A program made the translations under genes and the position numbers. Positions 34,979-47,651 of a stretch of DNA of 64,000 nt are shown in pieces. Origin of the DNA: Antedon mediterranea. Lineage: Eukaryota > Echinodermata > Crinoidea > Comatulida > Antedonidae. Under the pieces are notes generated by a model that made no database searches, was not told the origin of the DNA, and was given only the letters and a program-made list of their open reading frames with translations. Position 1 is the stretch's first letter, and every line of letters begins with the position of its first letter. The stretch is from contig NC_092673.1 of assembly GCF_964355755.1 (NCBI RefSeq), positions 23,505,001 to 23,569,000 on the forward strand. The letters run 5' to 3'.

Positions 34979-36233
34979 TTTAGGATGCGCTTTCTAAGAA
35001 ATAAGGCACTTTGCCACAAATCTACATTAATTAGTTACAGTTTAATATATATTATCCCACTACCTTTGTATATTATTAACTAAATGTATTAACAGAGAAT
35101 GACGTAATATAACCCATCACACAAAGTGACACAAAACAGGATTTAATTACAAGTTAAATTAGGCTGCTTTATATTATCGAGGAATTAGATATTTGTAATA
35201 CTTCCGTACACTATGCAGAAAAATAATGTAGATAAAATCCAATCTATTTTATTCCGATATTATTTCACAAACGTTATTAGGTGGTTTTACACAATCATAA
35301 ATTTGATTAGATTTCACTGGAATGGATGAACAATAATGGCACACGATGAAATCGGATGAATGATGAAACAAAAGTACCGCATAAATGTATTCATAAATCT
35401 GCCTAGACTTGTACAAGCAATAGGAATAGGATAATACAAGATACAAGTCAACATGTGTTTGTACATAATAGAAACCATCAAAAGTTTCACACAAATTTGT
35501 CAAATCATACCAATATTAAAGAATGACATTTTTACCAATTAAAATCGGCAAGGTTTGAGACACACACTGTTAGTATATATTCAAACGATCCCTTTTTAAA
35601 TTTTATAATAGAGAAAGGTGTATGCTAAGCCTGATTGTCGTCTGAATGTCAACATTGATTTCCTCGCATTCATGTCATTGTTCTTCTAGACCTACTTCCA
35701 TTTCCAAATTTCAATATTTTGAAAACATTTCATTTAGTAACATCAAATTAAACAGATAACACAACATATTGGAGAAAAGTGACTAAAGTCTGTAATTTCA
35801 AAAATTAAAAACATTTTTAATTTTTAAAACATACATTTTGGAAAATTATTTATAAATATTTTGTCTGTCTTTGTTTAGAATTTTCAATTCATTAACAGAA
35901 TTCCAGAAATTTAACTACTTTATTCCATTGCTGAATTTTCCAAAATCGACTTGACCGTTAATCTACGTGCGTGTTTTGGACAACAATTTACTTAACACTC
36001 GACAAAAGCTATCGTCTAAACGCATCCATAGCACGGATGCTTCCAATTTAGAATGTGTTAGTATAAACGTACGTGTTAAACAAATTCTAAGAATGAGCTT
36101 TTCATTCGTTTAGTACATAAATATTGATCAGGTTTAATTCGGTATCAAGACGGTATAAATAAAAGCCGATGAAAGTTCTTTCATGGGTTAATTATGGATG
36201 GAGAATTACTAACGTATTGGAAGGTTCTGAAGG

Positions 36234-36308
36234 ACGTGCGTACACAAATTTGAGTTAGTGTTTACCAAACGAGTGATCTGTAGAGTCGCGTTTGCACGCG
36301 ACTCAAAA
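36234..36308 (-). mobile_element. TAGTCGCGTG hairpin element, partial copy 5
   Basis: Contains AAATTTGAGTTAGTGTTTACC, a nearly absent microsatellite and the intact head hairpin GAGTCGCGTTTGCACGCGACTC. The distal end (GGCCTTGTT) is missing. Confidence 0.65.
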
Positions 36309-37157
36309 TTGGTAATTGGCCTACAATCCGGTTTGGTAGAAATACAAAAAATCGTGTAATACAGGTTATACCTCTGTGTCGTTAACACCGGTGCAACTTT
36401 GGTGCAGCTCCAACAGTTGCAGATGTGTATCCCATAACTTTAGCTTGATCGTTAGTTACAATATTTTCTTTGTTTTTTAGTGTAGTTTTGTACCACGAAT
36501 GTAACTTGTATTCCCGAGTTATCTTTATATGTATGTTTCATTTATACAGACAATTAAATTGTATGGATCTTGAGAATCTGAACGCAAAACAAACTAAATC
36601 GCAAGGTTGAATGTTTAACTCTGATAGAGAAAAGAGGATGTAACTGAAAACAGTCATTACTTTTATAGATTCAATTTCATGTAGTTGAGAAACTTCTTGT
36701 TGTTGTTACTTGTCTGTATGAGTGTCACGCTATTTGAAATTTGAAAAAGCAAATGGTGGTGAGGGGTTGACATAAGCCCTGACCCTTCATTTCCCAAATC
36801 ATCAGAACCGGACGATAAGTATCTCTAGCAACTGCTTTGACACTACTCTTCATAGATGCAAAAATATATATACATTTTAGGCTTATATTACAATAAACGT
36901 CAACATTGCTTAATATAATCTTTTATTGTTATCCTTTTTTATTATCAAAAACACAAGAACATCTTAATAGGTTCTAGCTATAAGTGGTAAGTGTAAGCCT
37001 CTGTGTGACAAAAAAAAAATAAGTTGATAAGCTATGGGATTTTCTAGTTTAAAAAAAAACTGAACCAATTTCCGCCTAACTAAAAAAAGAATTGGTCAAA
37101 ACGGAGATGGAAGCTTGGAATAATTGAGCTGTACTGAAAAAAGAATACTATTCTATT

Positions 37158-37200
37158 AAAGATGTATTGTCTCCCTGAAAAAAGTAATTCTTGATTGAAT
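37158..37200 (+). mobile_element. AAAGATGTATTG-family terminal fragment
   Basis: TTAAAGATGTATTGTCTCCC matches the family's left end. No matching right end was found downstream. Confidence 0.4.
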
Positions 37201-37879
37201 TTCTGCCTTTATCTGTAGTTTTTACATTTACGAAATATATTATTTAGGCCCACAATGGAAATAAGTTTGCCGTCTCGGTACTTTTTTGTGTTTTTATCCT
37301 ATTGATTTTATATCAGAATAAAGAAATAAAATAAAATAAATAGGCTCTATCGTGATGTGTTAAAGTTGAGCAGATATGCAAATGATTCTCTTATGTCTAT
37401 AGAGACAATAAAATACATAGTTGTATCTTAGGATTTTCCTATTTTCTAATCACTTTTATTGAGTGGGTCTATTTAATCCTATATGCAAACACTTATAAAT
37501 ATTAAAGATATCAATTGCATGTTAAAGTTATATGAGTTAAGTATATTTAAATATAAAACGTTTAAACTAACCTAATACAATTGTTGTAAACAAAACATCC
37601 ATTATAAATCATACTATAATTCACCTCTCTAAAATACGTTGTGCACAAATGGCTCTCAAACGGCTCTCAAACATTAAATAACAATGACAATTGCATTCTG
37701 TTTTCCAGTTCTCGTTTAATTTATATTCCAAATCGTTCTTCAGGGTTTGAAAAAGTAGTTTCCTAACAAATTGACTATTTTACATTATGCCTATGTGTAC
37801 GAGAACAGTAAATAGAAACATACTAACAAAGTTGTTGTCATAATGAAAAAAAATCAATTAACGAGTACTATAGAGTATA

Positions 37880-37990
37880 TTTTATTTATTTAGTTATTTT
37901 ATTTGAACCATATTTAATGAGGTTATCTATCCAGCAATTGATGATCATTTGGGACCTTCAGAACAGATACAATACACAACATACAATAAT
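37880..37990 (-). mobile_element. Possible LINE 3' tail
   Basis: Minus strand ends GGTTCAAATAAAATAACTAA followed by ATAAATAAA repeats, like other LINE tails here. No coding part is recognisable. Confidence 0.35.
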
Positions 37991-40900
37991 TTTAAAATGT
38001 GGAACATAGTAAATAACTGATGTGTTAAATTAACTGAAAATAATAAAAATGTAATATTTTACAATTTAAAGTCTGGAAAAGGATTACATAGTTTGGAGAA
38101 AAGTCATAAGTCTACTTTTGAATGAGGAAAAGGATAAGGAATGGCAGATAGATAGATAGATAGAGGAAGATCATTGTGGAAATGAGGGGCCTTGTAACTT
38201 AGAGTTTGACAATTTCAGGATTTAGCAATATGAAGATTTCCTTTGTGGTCGGATTCAAGGCCCGGATACCCCTACATGAAATGTACAATTCAAAAGATAG
38301 AACATTGCACTTATACCCCACCCCGACACTATTTAAACTCATGGATCCGTTTTGTTATTTTGTAATTCATGGTGTTCAGAATTGTAAAGAAGATACTAAT
38401 CCGTAACAACGAATTGATGTCAATGATCGTTCTAGTTCAGGGGACTTCCCTGAGGACAAAATTAAGCAGGATAGGATGTGGTTAGGAATGCATCTTGTGG
38501 TGGAAACTGAAATTTTGAATTGTATCAATATTGTTGAATACATTTGTGGACAGATGAAACAGCAATATGTTGGAGGTCTTAAAATAAGGTTAACCCCAGG
38601 GCGTTAAATAAGTTATGCCAGGATAAACAATTACAGCTACAGGAAAACAAATGAAAAACACGTTTTTAGTGGAAGCCATTGGCTATAGAACTATCTTCAT
38701 TCCAACCATGACAATTTGTTTCTTTTTTTTGTATTGAATAGATCAAGTTGGCGACTGCATCATAGAGACAAGTATGTATGTTCTTTCTAATTAAATGTGT
38801 TTATATTTTTAATCCCAACAGTAGACCCCCTATAAATGGAAAACCTTCGAGACCCAATAAGCCACTTAATATCATGATGTCTCCTAAAATGTTAGCATAG
38901 TGTTAAACATTTGTTTCCAAGAAGGTGTTCTAGTATTACTATATACATTTTGGAAGTTATTTCTAAGAAAAGTATCTTTAAAAATTGACTTTGTACTCTG
39001 AATTGTTGTATGTATTGTGTATGAACTGCATGATCCGTGTAGCAAAATACCGTTAAACTCACATTTCATCTGCTGCATGTTGTCACATTATTTTATAGTT
39101 TATTATTTATTCGCATATAGAATAACAGCACAGCATAATAATAGTGTCATTCCGTATGTTATTATATTTCAGGGTCGTGGCTCTACAGAGCAATAGGAAT
39201 AAACACACACACATTCAATGTAAATTTATACTATACAGTATGCTGTCTGAAAATTAAAGTACAACTATAAATGTAACAACATTCAGTCAAGTATTTATAC
39301 GATTTGATATTAAGACTGAACCGTCTTTCAAGCTACAGTCCTTTATTCGTGTGATTCCGTTCAGTCATACCGTAGTTGACAACAGTTTACGCTCTCTATA
39401 AGTGTAGTTTTGTCGAAATACGTCCACGACAACTGCGCGATGATTACTTGTTATGATTTAAGTATTTCATCGAGGATCAAAAAGACAAGTGCCATAAATA
39501 TTCAAGTTTTGTATTTCAACAAGTAAAAGTGTGTAATTGAGGTATGAGTGCCATACGTATAATGAAATAAAGTGATTTTTCTACTTCATCTCCAATTCAA
39601 ATTATATAATTCTGGGTGTGTCAATATTCTCTATTATTGTTACAATTAATTAAGCATTGTATAATCATTTTTCCTGATGAGATGATGCGGAATGAACTGT
39701 TATATCCGTGGTATTTGGATATGGGTATCTCGCAGTATTTATTGACTCAAAAAATAGTTAGTTAAATTGACATGGTTTATTTAATTATGGTGATTCAACA
39801 GAGCACTTTTTGGGTGTAGGTGTGGCACGCCCTATGACGACATAGGTCATAAAAGGTTCCATTGGCCCCAGAGCTTAAGGGGCCCCGGAGCATGAGCATC
39901 CCCAATGTAACTACCAAGCGTTGAAGAGTCACTTAGGAGTGCTAAACCATTGCCCTTCCCACCTGTGTTACGCAACTACACTTAAACGTCATAATTGATA
40001 CCAGCATTCACCAATACAGTAGAAATCCTATTATTAAGCGAAAGCTCTCGGTTTATAACATAGTGTCCATTGAACAGGTGTTGACAAGTGGTGATTGGTC
40101 GAAATGGCATCACATGACTATCGTTCCGAGGATAAAAAACGTTCGGGAAAATATAATCGAAAGAATCTGTTTAATATTTTCCCGTTTTACGTTTCACGAG
40201 AAAGTGCTCTTTTAATATGGGTGTCCAGATTCTACTTACTTTTATAGAAAATATAATATAGGCCTATTGTACGTCATAATGTGTTCCTAATACGTTTTAA
40301 TAACTGAAGGTTCTGACGTTAAACTATGTTTTTAATCAACATTGCGTGATTGCCAGTAGTACACATTCATGCGGTGTTGTGGTGATGTTTGAGAACATCT
40401 TGAACCCTTGTCGGTGTTAAGTGGCAATACATCTAGACAAAGTTCCGCTAATTATGAAAAGTGTACTTGAGACAGCCACTTAAACGTGAATAAAAATATG
40501 TTCAATGCTCTGGTAAATTTACTAAATTAATTTACTTGATGCTAATATGTTTTGATCTTAAAGCTAAAGTAGCTGCTTATTCTCTTTCGTTATCAATTTC
40601 CATAAGTACAGTTTTGAGTTTTAGAGACTCCATTCAAACTATATGTGACTCGCTGTAGATAAATTAAAAATGTGTAACTGAACGAAAAACATGAATTCCT
40701 CTTTAACTATGGTCAAAATAAAAATAGCAACCTTCCGGGGATTTTTTCCCCAGAGTTAAGCAGGTCAACCCAATATTACCATACCTGGTGAATTTCCAGG
40801 AAAATGAAAACAATATTTCTTGATTATTACGAAACTAAACGTTGTGTTAAAAAAAAAATTAACAAAAACGTAGACTTCCGGATGATTTTTTTTTTCTACA

Positions 40901-41756
40901 CCGTTTATTTTTTCATATATATATATACTTCGTAAATGCCTCTCTTACAACAGTTTTCCTAAAAAACAATAGGGATTTTATGGAATGATTTTATCTGTCC
41001 CCACTGATAAGAAAGTAGTATTCTCCAAAAAAACACCCTGTACCACGAACAAATGAAAACAGTTAAAGGGAAAATATAGATCGATAATTATTGGATTCGA
41101 TGATAAATAAAATTGTTTTTACCTGTAGCTGGTCTTTAAATACTGCTTTGTTGATGTGTCTTTAGTTACCTATTGATGTTATGCTATGTATACAATGGTT
41201 TTTATTGGTGGAATAAAGTTTATTAGTTTGGTTTTTTCATTATTAACATTATTATTATATTTATATATTCCTGCATTATTTATTTAAAGAATAAAAAAAG
41301 GTGATCAAATAATACTCAAAGGGAGACCCATCAAATATGCTATAAAAAGAAAAGAAAACCACTAAATAAAACGGCTTTTAAATGTTAACAGAAAATATGA
41401 TGACATGATGTATTATTTCCATGCTGTTTTATGCGTCCTTGAAAGAGTAAATGAATAAGGTTAATAAAGTATTATTATCACTAATTTGTATTGCGTTTAC
41501 CACGAATATTTTGAATAATAATATAATACGAAGAATAATTAAGAATTGAGTTATTCATGTAAATATGTATATTATCTCAGTTGCGGTAGTCACCATGTCG
41601 CAACTTGTACGGTTCTTTATTAATAATAAGTAGGCTTACACTCAAATTCAATATTTTGTTTGTAAAAGTATTATGGAATATTAAATCATTTAAATTGTGG
41701 CGCACTGAACGCACGCCAAGACTGTTACAACATTCCTTCTTTAGGATGTTATTATA
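37991..41756. other. Non-coding stretch with one longer open frame
   Basis: The frame 38203-38406 continues after one TAA through 38407-38607, about 134 codons in one phase. The minus strand is also open over the second half. No family is recognised. The rest shows nothing. Confidence 0.35.
38146..38163. repeat. (GATA)n microsatellite
   Basis: Four GATA units. Confidence 0.75.
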
Positions 41757-41863
41757 ACAAGGCTATATACATGACTGCAGTCGCGTGCGCAAATTTGAGT
41801 TAGTGTTTACTGACCGACCAACCGACCGACCAACTAACCGACATAGCGAGCTGTAAACTAAAA
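41757..41863 (-). mobile_element. TAGTCGCGTG hairpin element, copy 6
   Basis: Subfamily B on the minus strand: AACAAGGCTATATACATG, GCAGTCGCGTGCG, TGAGTTAGTGTTTACTGACC and a CCGA/CCAA microsatellite. The head hairpin is lost (CTGTAAACTAAAA). Confidence 0.7.
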
Positions 41864-42756
41864 TGAACATGGATAACAAGAGCACAAAGATTTACTGATA
41901 CGTTTATAAATTGAATACCTGAAATAAATTGCAAATCTCAATGCTCATTTTTAAAGCGTGTGACGTCATAGGCAACGCGTAATGATTACGTCATCATTTG
42001 TTGACATGTTAAGAAAAAGATGGTGAAGATTATACATTAAAGTTTATTTATTATCTTGAGAAAATCTAGCAGACACAATTAACAATTTGTATTCCTGCCA
42101 ATAACTATTGTTAACAGTCGTCGTTTGACAGTTGTTTCATTTAAAGATAGGAATTAATTGGAAATTGTCAGCAACCTAAGGCGTTGTTTATCATCACCGA
42201 TTAATACAAGTAGTTTGAAAGTTATTTGAAATTATAAAGGCGACTGAAAATCACGATTGCGCCGTTATATAAGTATTGATACCCATAAACAGGTTTTAGG
42301 AGGCTGTAAAGATCCAATGCCCTTTCCTACCTCAGATCATCACTTTGCAAAAAAATTATTATTATAAAAAAATGTTTAGGTTGTACGAAGCGTCAAGCCA
42401 CAGCTGGTGAGTCAAAAAGTCATTCTGCTCAGAAACATAATGAAAACGCGCAAATGTATTTTCAAAAGATACGTTACCGGTAGTCTTGGCGCGTCGCCAA
42501 TAGGAAGCCTTCGTTTAAACGGCGTGTCAATAATTTGAAAACATTAATTATAGGAAACTTTTTCAAAACTGATGAGAGCGAATGATAATTCTCATAAGCT
42601 TTTAATTATTATATATTATCCTAACTATCTTGTAATTGTATATACTGATACTATTCAATTTGATATTAATTATTTTATCATGATTTGTTTGATATCAACT
42701 AAAAGAAATGTCATATTTTTTTGGAAGTTAAACTCGATAGACATGTAGTTGCTTTT

Positions 42757-42774
42757 TCTCTCTCTCTCTCTCTC
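42757..42774. repeat. (TC)n microsatellite
   Basis: About 18 bases of TC within a T-rich stretch. Confidence 0.85.
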
Positions 42775-43802
42775 CTTCCTTTTATTCATTATTTCAATGT
42801 TATATTAATGTTTTTTGCTTGCATATGCAAACAAATCGTTCACAGCCAGCTGTTGAGTTGCAAAGAAAGTCTGCCAACGCTCATAAGCATAAGCAGTTCG
42901 ACTCAATAGCTACGTATTAGTGGCGCGTCGCAATTATCTATTTTACTTCGAAGAATCAGAATATTATTCGTTTTGCATCAGTGAAATCGACAAAGAAACC
43001 TCGAAGATTCTATAAAATAAAAAAAAACATCGAAATAAATAATCAATTATAGGCATGTGAATGTGTACGCAAGCACCATTGAACAGACAACAAATCTTGA
43101 CGTAGGCATGCAAATACTGATAATGAGCACGTGAGTTCGTGGCGTCATTGTGAAATGTAAATTTTAAAATCATACTGTTTTTTTTGTAATTAAAAACAAT
43201 CCCGACTAATCAGAAGACACTACCCATCACGCCACAATAATTCACACTACGTTGTACCAATATAAACTGAGGAACAATATAAAATGTCATTACTGTAAAT
43301 GTCAATTGATATTTTTACGATTTTCACCCTGATAAACAACTATAAAACATTGTATTTTAAAGCATTCACGTCAGCTAAGTTTACTTCAACTTACTTTAAA
43401 AGAAAAGAAAGTTTTAAATTATAGTATTTTAGAGTTATAAACATTCTACAAGCAGAAAGTTCGAGTTTGTTTATATAAAAAAAAAGAAAATGCATATTCC
43501 TTTAATGTGTTAAAACAATTGAACACGTTTAATTAATAATTATATATCCTTGTTTGTATCATATTTATTTGTAATATGTAATGTTGTTGAAGGTCATTTC
43601 CATGCTCAAATGTATTTAGCATTTTCTTTTTTTCTTTGGTTGAAAAGTTTACGAAGAAATCCGCGTCAAAGCCAAAAACAATTATTAAAAAGTATTATTA
43701 GAAAAATGAATAGAAAAACAATATAAAAATCTTTCGGGGTTGATTTTTATCTGGCTTTGACATCGTACAAGGGATGTGTAGCCTACGTACGAGGCTATCT
43801 GT

Positions 43803-43915
43803 AACAAGGCCATACATGTCGTGTGCTCAAGTTAGTGTTTACCGACCAACCGACCGACCGACCAACCGACCGACATAGTGAGCTGTAGAGTCGCGTTGCA
43901 CGCACGCGACTAAAA
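43803..43915 (-). mobile_element. TAGTCGCGTG hairpin element, copy 7
   Basis: Subfamily B on the minus strand with a CCGA/CCAA microsatellite and intact head GAGTCGCGTTGCACGCACG. The distal CACGCGACTG segment is partly deleted. Confidence 0.7.
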
Positions 43916-44366
43916 TACACTTGACCTATAATATTGACCTAGAAACATTCTATTTAATCAGAAAAATACGTTACTAAAAGTATTATGTACATTTGGCTCC
44001 TGCCTATATTGAAATTTTGAAACACTTTTACAACCGCTTGCCAATCAATTAATTCTGCCATTTTAAATGTTGTTTTACCTCCTTGATGTTAAAAACAAAC
44101 CCCTTTTTGAGTCAATCCATCTAGGAAGAAACAATCCATATAATATACTTTGTCATTTCTTAAATGTATGTGTTTTTACGGTTACTGCTAATAAATGTTA
44201 GCCTTAGGCTTAGATATAATGGTTATCTCCTCAGTAGCATACTTATCGAGTAAGCTAAGTAAATGCTAATAAGAAGATGAAAAATTAAGTAGAACTGCTA
44301 GAGGAAAACCAGACACAATCATTTCTAGTTTTGATTGATATAGTGGTAGGAATTAGAATTGTCTCG

Positions 44367-44488
44367 TTTTTTAGTCGCGTGGACGAGACTCTATAGTTCA
44401 CTATGTCGGTCGGTCGGTCTGTCGGTCTGTCTGTCGGTCCGGTATCACTATGCGTTTTAGCACGCGACTTATGGCTGTTAGGCTTGTT
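44367..44488 (+). mobile_element. TAGTCGCGTG hairpin element, copy 8
   Basis: Subfamily A, nearly identical to the 7.8-kb copy across CTATAGTTCACTATGTCGG, the GTCT microsatellite and CACTATGCGTTTTAGCACG. This suggests recent activity of this subfamily. Confidence 0.75.
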
Positions 44489-44749
44489 AATGATTAAGAT
44501 ACTATCTGTAGTTAAATAACTTTCAGTTAAAGGCGTTTAACACTTCACATTCAGATACGTGCTTATATTAAAATCGATGAACTAAAATAGCATTCTGCAC
44601 GTTGGTATTAGTACCGTAATCAAATAAAACATTAACAATTATTTTAGTATAAAGAGCTCACCCCACGACTGTCGTTATATTTAATGAACTGTAAGTAAAC
44701 TGGTGGTGTTAGTTGAATGCAAAAGTGTCGGCTTGCAGTCACTTTAACT

Positions 44750-45228
44750 GTGCATTGCAAGCACGTGTTATAAATCGTTCATGTGGTCCATTTATTCATG
44801 CATACATGTGGTTGCTATATACAAGCAGGCAGGCGGTTGTTATATGCAAATATGTAGTTTGTCGGAAGAAGTCATGGATGTGGAAACAAGCAAGCAGTTT
44901 GCCATTTTATGCAAGCATTTAAGTGATCGTTTATACAAGCGTTTTAATACTAGTTATATTATGCATGCAGGTGGGTATGCAAGCAGAATCGTCATGCAAT
45001 CATTGCAGGTTGCCATTATGCAATCGTGTAGATAATTTTATAAAAGTATGCATGTGATCGTATGTACAACTATGTAGGTGGTCGTTATATGTAAGCATAA
45101 TACAGTATAGGTGGTTAGGGGATAGTTATACAGTATAATGTAAGCATGCATTTATTCGGCATGGAGTGGTAGTTATTATAAAACACGTGATCATGTTATG
45201 AAATAATTCCGTTAAGTATATACATGTG
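44750..45228 (+). repeat. Decayed minisatellite upstream of the 23-bp array
   Basis: Scattered ATGCAAGCA, GTGGTCGTTATATG and TGCAGGTGG words at irregular spacing look like older units of the same repeat, later split by a LINE tail at 45229. Confidence 0.5.
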
Positions 45229-45330
45229 GCCGTTATTTATTCATTTATTCATTCAATCTTTTATTTCGGAATCTCTGGTCCATAGAAAGTAAAAATTACA
45301 TATAAATGAAATAAAACAAGACTAGTTACT
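45229..45330 (-). mobile_element. LINE 3' tail fragment
   Basis: Minus strand: GGACCAGAGATTCCGAAATA, then AAAGATTGAATGAATAAATG with short TGAA/TAAA repeats. This is the look of a 5'-truncated LINE end. It interrupts the decayed minisatellite region. Confidence 0.45.
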
Positions 45331-45450
45331 AATACTCATCTCAGGATGGCATTCCACATGGAGAGCAAATTTGACTTAACTAATACGTTGCTTATAATCG
45401 TTGACTAAATAATTTTCGCTTGTATTTAGTCAACCCATCAGGCCATATAT

Positions 45451-45471
45451 TGATTGATTGATTGATTGATT
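45451..45471. repeat. (TTGA)n microsatellite
   Basis: Five TTGA units just upstream of the 23-bp minisatellite. Confidence 0.8.
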
Positions 45472-45580
45472 CGTTATGCAAGCATTCGTGAAAGTCGTTA
45501 TTGGCCAGCATGCGGTTAGATAATATAGAATATGAGAGATGATAGGTATATGCAACCATAGATGGTATATCGTTGTATAC

Positions 45581-45812
45581 AAACATGCAAGTGGTCTTTA
45601 TATGCAAATATGCAGGTGGTCGTTATGCAAACATGCAGGTTGTCGTTATGCAAACTTGCACGTGGTCGTTATGCATACATGCAAGTGGTCGTTATGCAAA
45701 CCTGCAAGTGGTCGTTATGCAAATATGCAGGTGGTCATTATGCAAACATGCAGGTGGTCGTTATGCAAACATGCAGGTGGTCGTTATGCAAACATGCAGG
45801 TGGTCGTTATGG
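45581..45812 (+). repeat. 23-bp minisatellite, ten units
   Basis: Unit AAACATGCAGGTGGTCGTTATGC repeated ten times with a few substitutions; the first unit is 25 bp and the last breaks off at GGTCG. Because 23 is not a multiple of three, all three frames stay open over it, which explains the overlapping short frames. Confidence 0.9.
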
Positions 45813-46714
45813 TCGTTGTAAATATTGCGGACAATTTATAAACACAGTTTAATGCGATACCCGAAATTCTGTCAAGTATGATGAACAGTAAGATATTTTG
45901 AAAAAAATAGGGTGTGTGTGTTATTCAAATCAATTAGTCGAGGAAGTATTCTAGTTCCTGCAATTAAGTCCTTTAGACAAACTGGTAACATGGTGGTTGC
46001 ATCAGAAGCTAGTGGTGTTCTATATAAGATAACATGATGTATTCTGTAAATATATGTACGAGGCAGCCGGATTTCATACGGTATCATGTCAATAGTTACA
46101 ATAATTATCCTGCAGTATCGCGTCTGCTGTCTGGCGACAAGTTATAACGCTTTTTAAGATGAAACTACTGATGTGTCAAAATAAACTATATGGTATGAAA
46201 TGATACCATTCTTGTATCGGAGGTGTGTTTGAGATTGGGTTGCTTTATATACTAAATAGCATTATTACTGTTACTCTGTATCTTAAATAAAGCTTCCTGA
46301 GACACTTTCCTACAATATTATAATTTGGGCTGTAGAAACTTTCATGCATTCAAAAAGTAACTTAGGAATACTTGTTGAATACGTTTAACTCCTAACGGAT
46401 GGTAAATATTTTATATTTAATTTTGAAATGTTATAAGTAATATAGTTTGTGTAATGCGCCCTGGTTAGTAGTTCAACCGTGATATTAATGTATATTACTT
46501 CGAATTGTGACCCAGTTTTCCAAGGAATTTAGAGTTTAGTTCAGAGTAAAATGTTTCAAAGAGTTAAAGGCAAACATAGGCAATGTTACGATTGTTCTGG
46601 TTATAGCGATCGTGTTACCTTGTATTGCATTCTTAATAAGGCCTAAACTAATTTACATGCATCAACCTAGACTTAACCCGAAGTCTGTATTGTTTTATTT
46701 TACTTTGATCTATT

Positions 46715-46716
<2 letters not shown>
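45813..46716. other. Non-coding stretch
   Basis: Nothing beyond chance frames; a short TGGTAT/ATACCA pair near 46190. Confidence 0.5.

Positions 46717-46746
<30 letters not shown>
46717..46746. repeat. (TA)n microsatellite near the solo tRNA cassette
   Basis: About 30 bases of TA, the third such tract found beside this cassette family in the window. Confidence 0.9.
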
Positions 46747-46749
<3 letters not shown>

Positions 46750-46759
46750 TAAAACGATA

Positions 46760-46830
46760 AAGTAAACAGCCAGAAAAGTTAGCAGAGCTTTCGGGCAACA
46801 CTAGCCCTTCATCAGTGCAAGGTATGTCAA
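46760..46830 (-). mobile_element. Penelope-like element fragment with hammerhead-like fold
   Basis: The minus strand contains CTGATGA (46815-46809), a hairpin GGGC/GCCC with loop TAGTGTT, then GAAA (46792-46789), a small AGC/GCT hairpin and TAA. This matches the order of the hammerhead core: CUGANGA, stem II, GAAA, stem III, UH. Hammerhead motifs of this kind are reported in Penelope-like retroelements. An extra A before stem II and no convincing stem I suggest a decayed copy that would not self-cleave efficiently. Only a short fragment is present and no reverse transcriptase is visible. Confidence 0.5.
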
Positions 46831-46851
46831 AATATATATAACTATAACTAT

Positions 46852-47108
46852 GACGCCCGGTGATATACTGAAATTTAATTAATTAATTTGAAACGATAAA
46901 GATGAGAAAATCTGTGAGAATGAGAAAAAGTCGCCCCAACCGAGACTCGAACTCGGACCGCCTGCTTGATATGCAGATGTCCTAACCATTAGACCACTGG
47001 AGCTTTCATGGTATTGTTCGAACTCGATTGGATAACGACTCTTTAACCTTCTCGGCGTGGTACGGCGGAACAGCACTAGTCCTCAGAGATCAAATTGATA
47101 CGCCCTTA
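46852..47108 (-). repeat. Single inverted copy of the tRNA cassette
   Basis: The minus strand carries one truncated cassette, from the AT-rich tail (GTATATCACCGGGCG, near 46852) back to ATAAGGGCGTATCAATTTG (47079-47108). About 20 bases before ACTGAGGACTAG are missing compared with array units. Its tRNA matches the array 1 version (GGACATCTGC). A (TA)n tract and a Penelope-like fragment lie just beyond the 46852 end. Confidence 0.85.
46932..47003 (-). tRNA. tRNA-like gene, anticodon ATC, solo inverted copy
   Basis: 72 nt; the acceptor 5' strand is GCTCCAG, giving one T-G wobble against TTGGGGC. All other arms match the array 1 copies, including loop ATATCAA. The T5 run is at 46925-46929 read on the minus strand. 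Confidence 0.6.
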
Positions 47109-47132
47109 TCTTTCATGATTAAAGTATTACAT

Positions 47133-47175
47133 TTTCCACTCAGGCACCTCACAAGACTGTAACCTCCGACCTCAG
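47133..47175 (+). repeat. Short direct repeat, first copy
   Basis: TTTTCCACTCAGGCACCTCA, then CTGTAACCTCCGACCT. The partner lies about 186 bases downstream (47319-47360) as CCGCCCAGGCACATCA, then CTGTAACCTCCGACCT. Confidence 0.55.
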
Positions 47176-47651
47176 CTTTATGTTTGTAATTGGTCGTAAA
47201 GCCATTGGCATTATTATGAATGTGGTGGTATCTCATATTATAACCTTTGCAATCACCACCAATTAATAAATATTATTTCATATATCATATCTGACAACAT
47301 AGTCATTTTACTTTACAGTTTCCGCCCAGGCACATCACAAAAACTGTAACCTCCGACCTGATCATGACATTACTTAACCTAAGACTCTTTCCTGGTGATA
47401 CCCAGCAATGCTTTTTATGAAGCTAGTAGCGACTTCCTGTAGCAGTATAGTAGTAGTAGTTGAATTTGAAGAATAATGCCTTGAGTGTTCACCGGGATTG
47501 ACCGTTCTGTTCATTTTATAACATCCTATATAGTCCGGTCAAATTTCGGTTCAGACCTAGAACAAATTAGAACAGAATATATTTTTGAAAATAGAAAACA
47601 AATTAAAAAAATTTAGAAAATAAATTAACTCTCTACAACTAGCGATTGGCG

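Larger units (their letters stand above)
32666..37879. other. Non-coding stretch with LINE fossil and short hairpins
   Basis: Only the relic at 33340-33500, the hairpin at 34546, the short foldback at 34926, partial hairpin element 5 and the terminal fragment at 37158 were identified. Confidence 0.45.
41864..44366. other. Non-coding stretch
   Basis: A (TC)n tract at 42757 and hairpin element copy 7 are the only features. Confidence 0.5.

Noticed and set aside
45581-45812. CRISPR array
   Set aside because: The units are contiguous without unique spacers and the genome is eukaryotic.
45539-45852. Three overlapping frames with repeated Cys and Trp residues
   Set aside because: They arise from the 23-bp minisatellite in all three phases.
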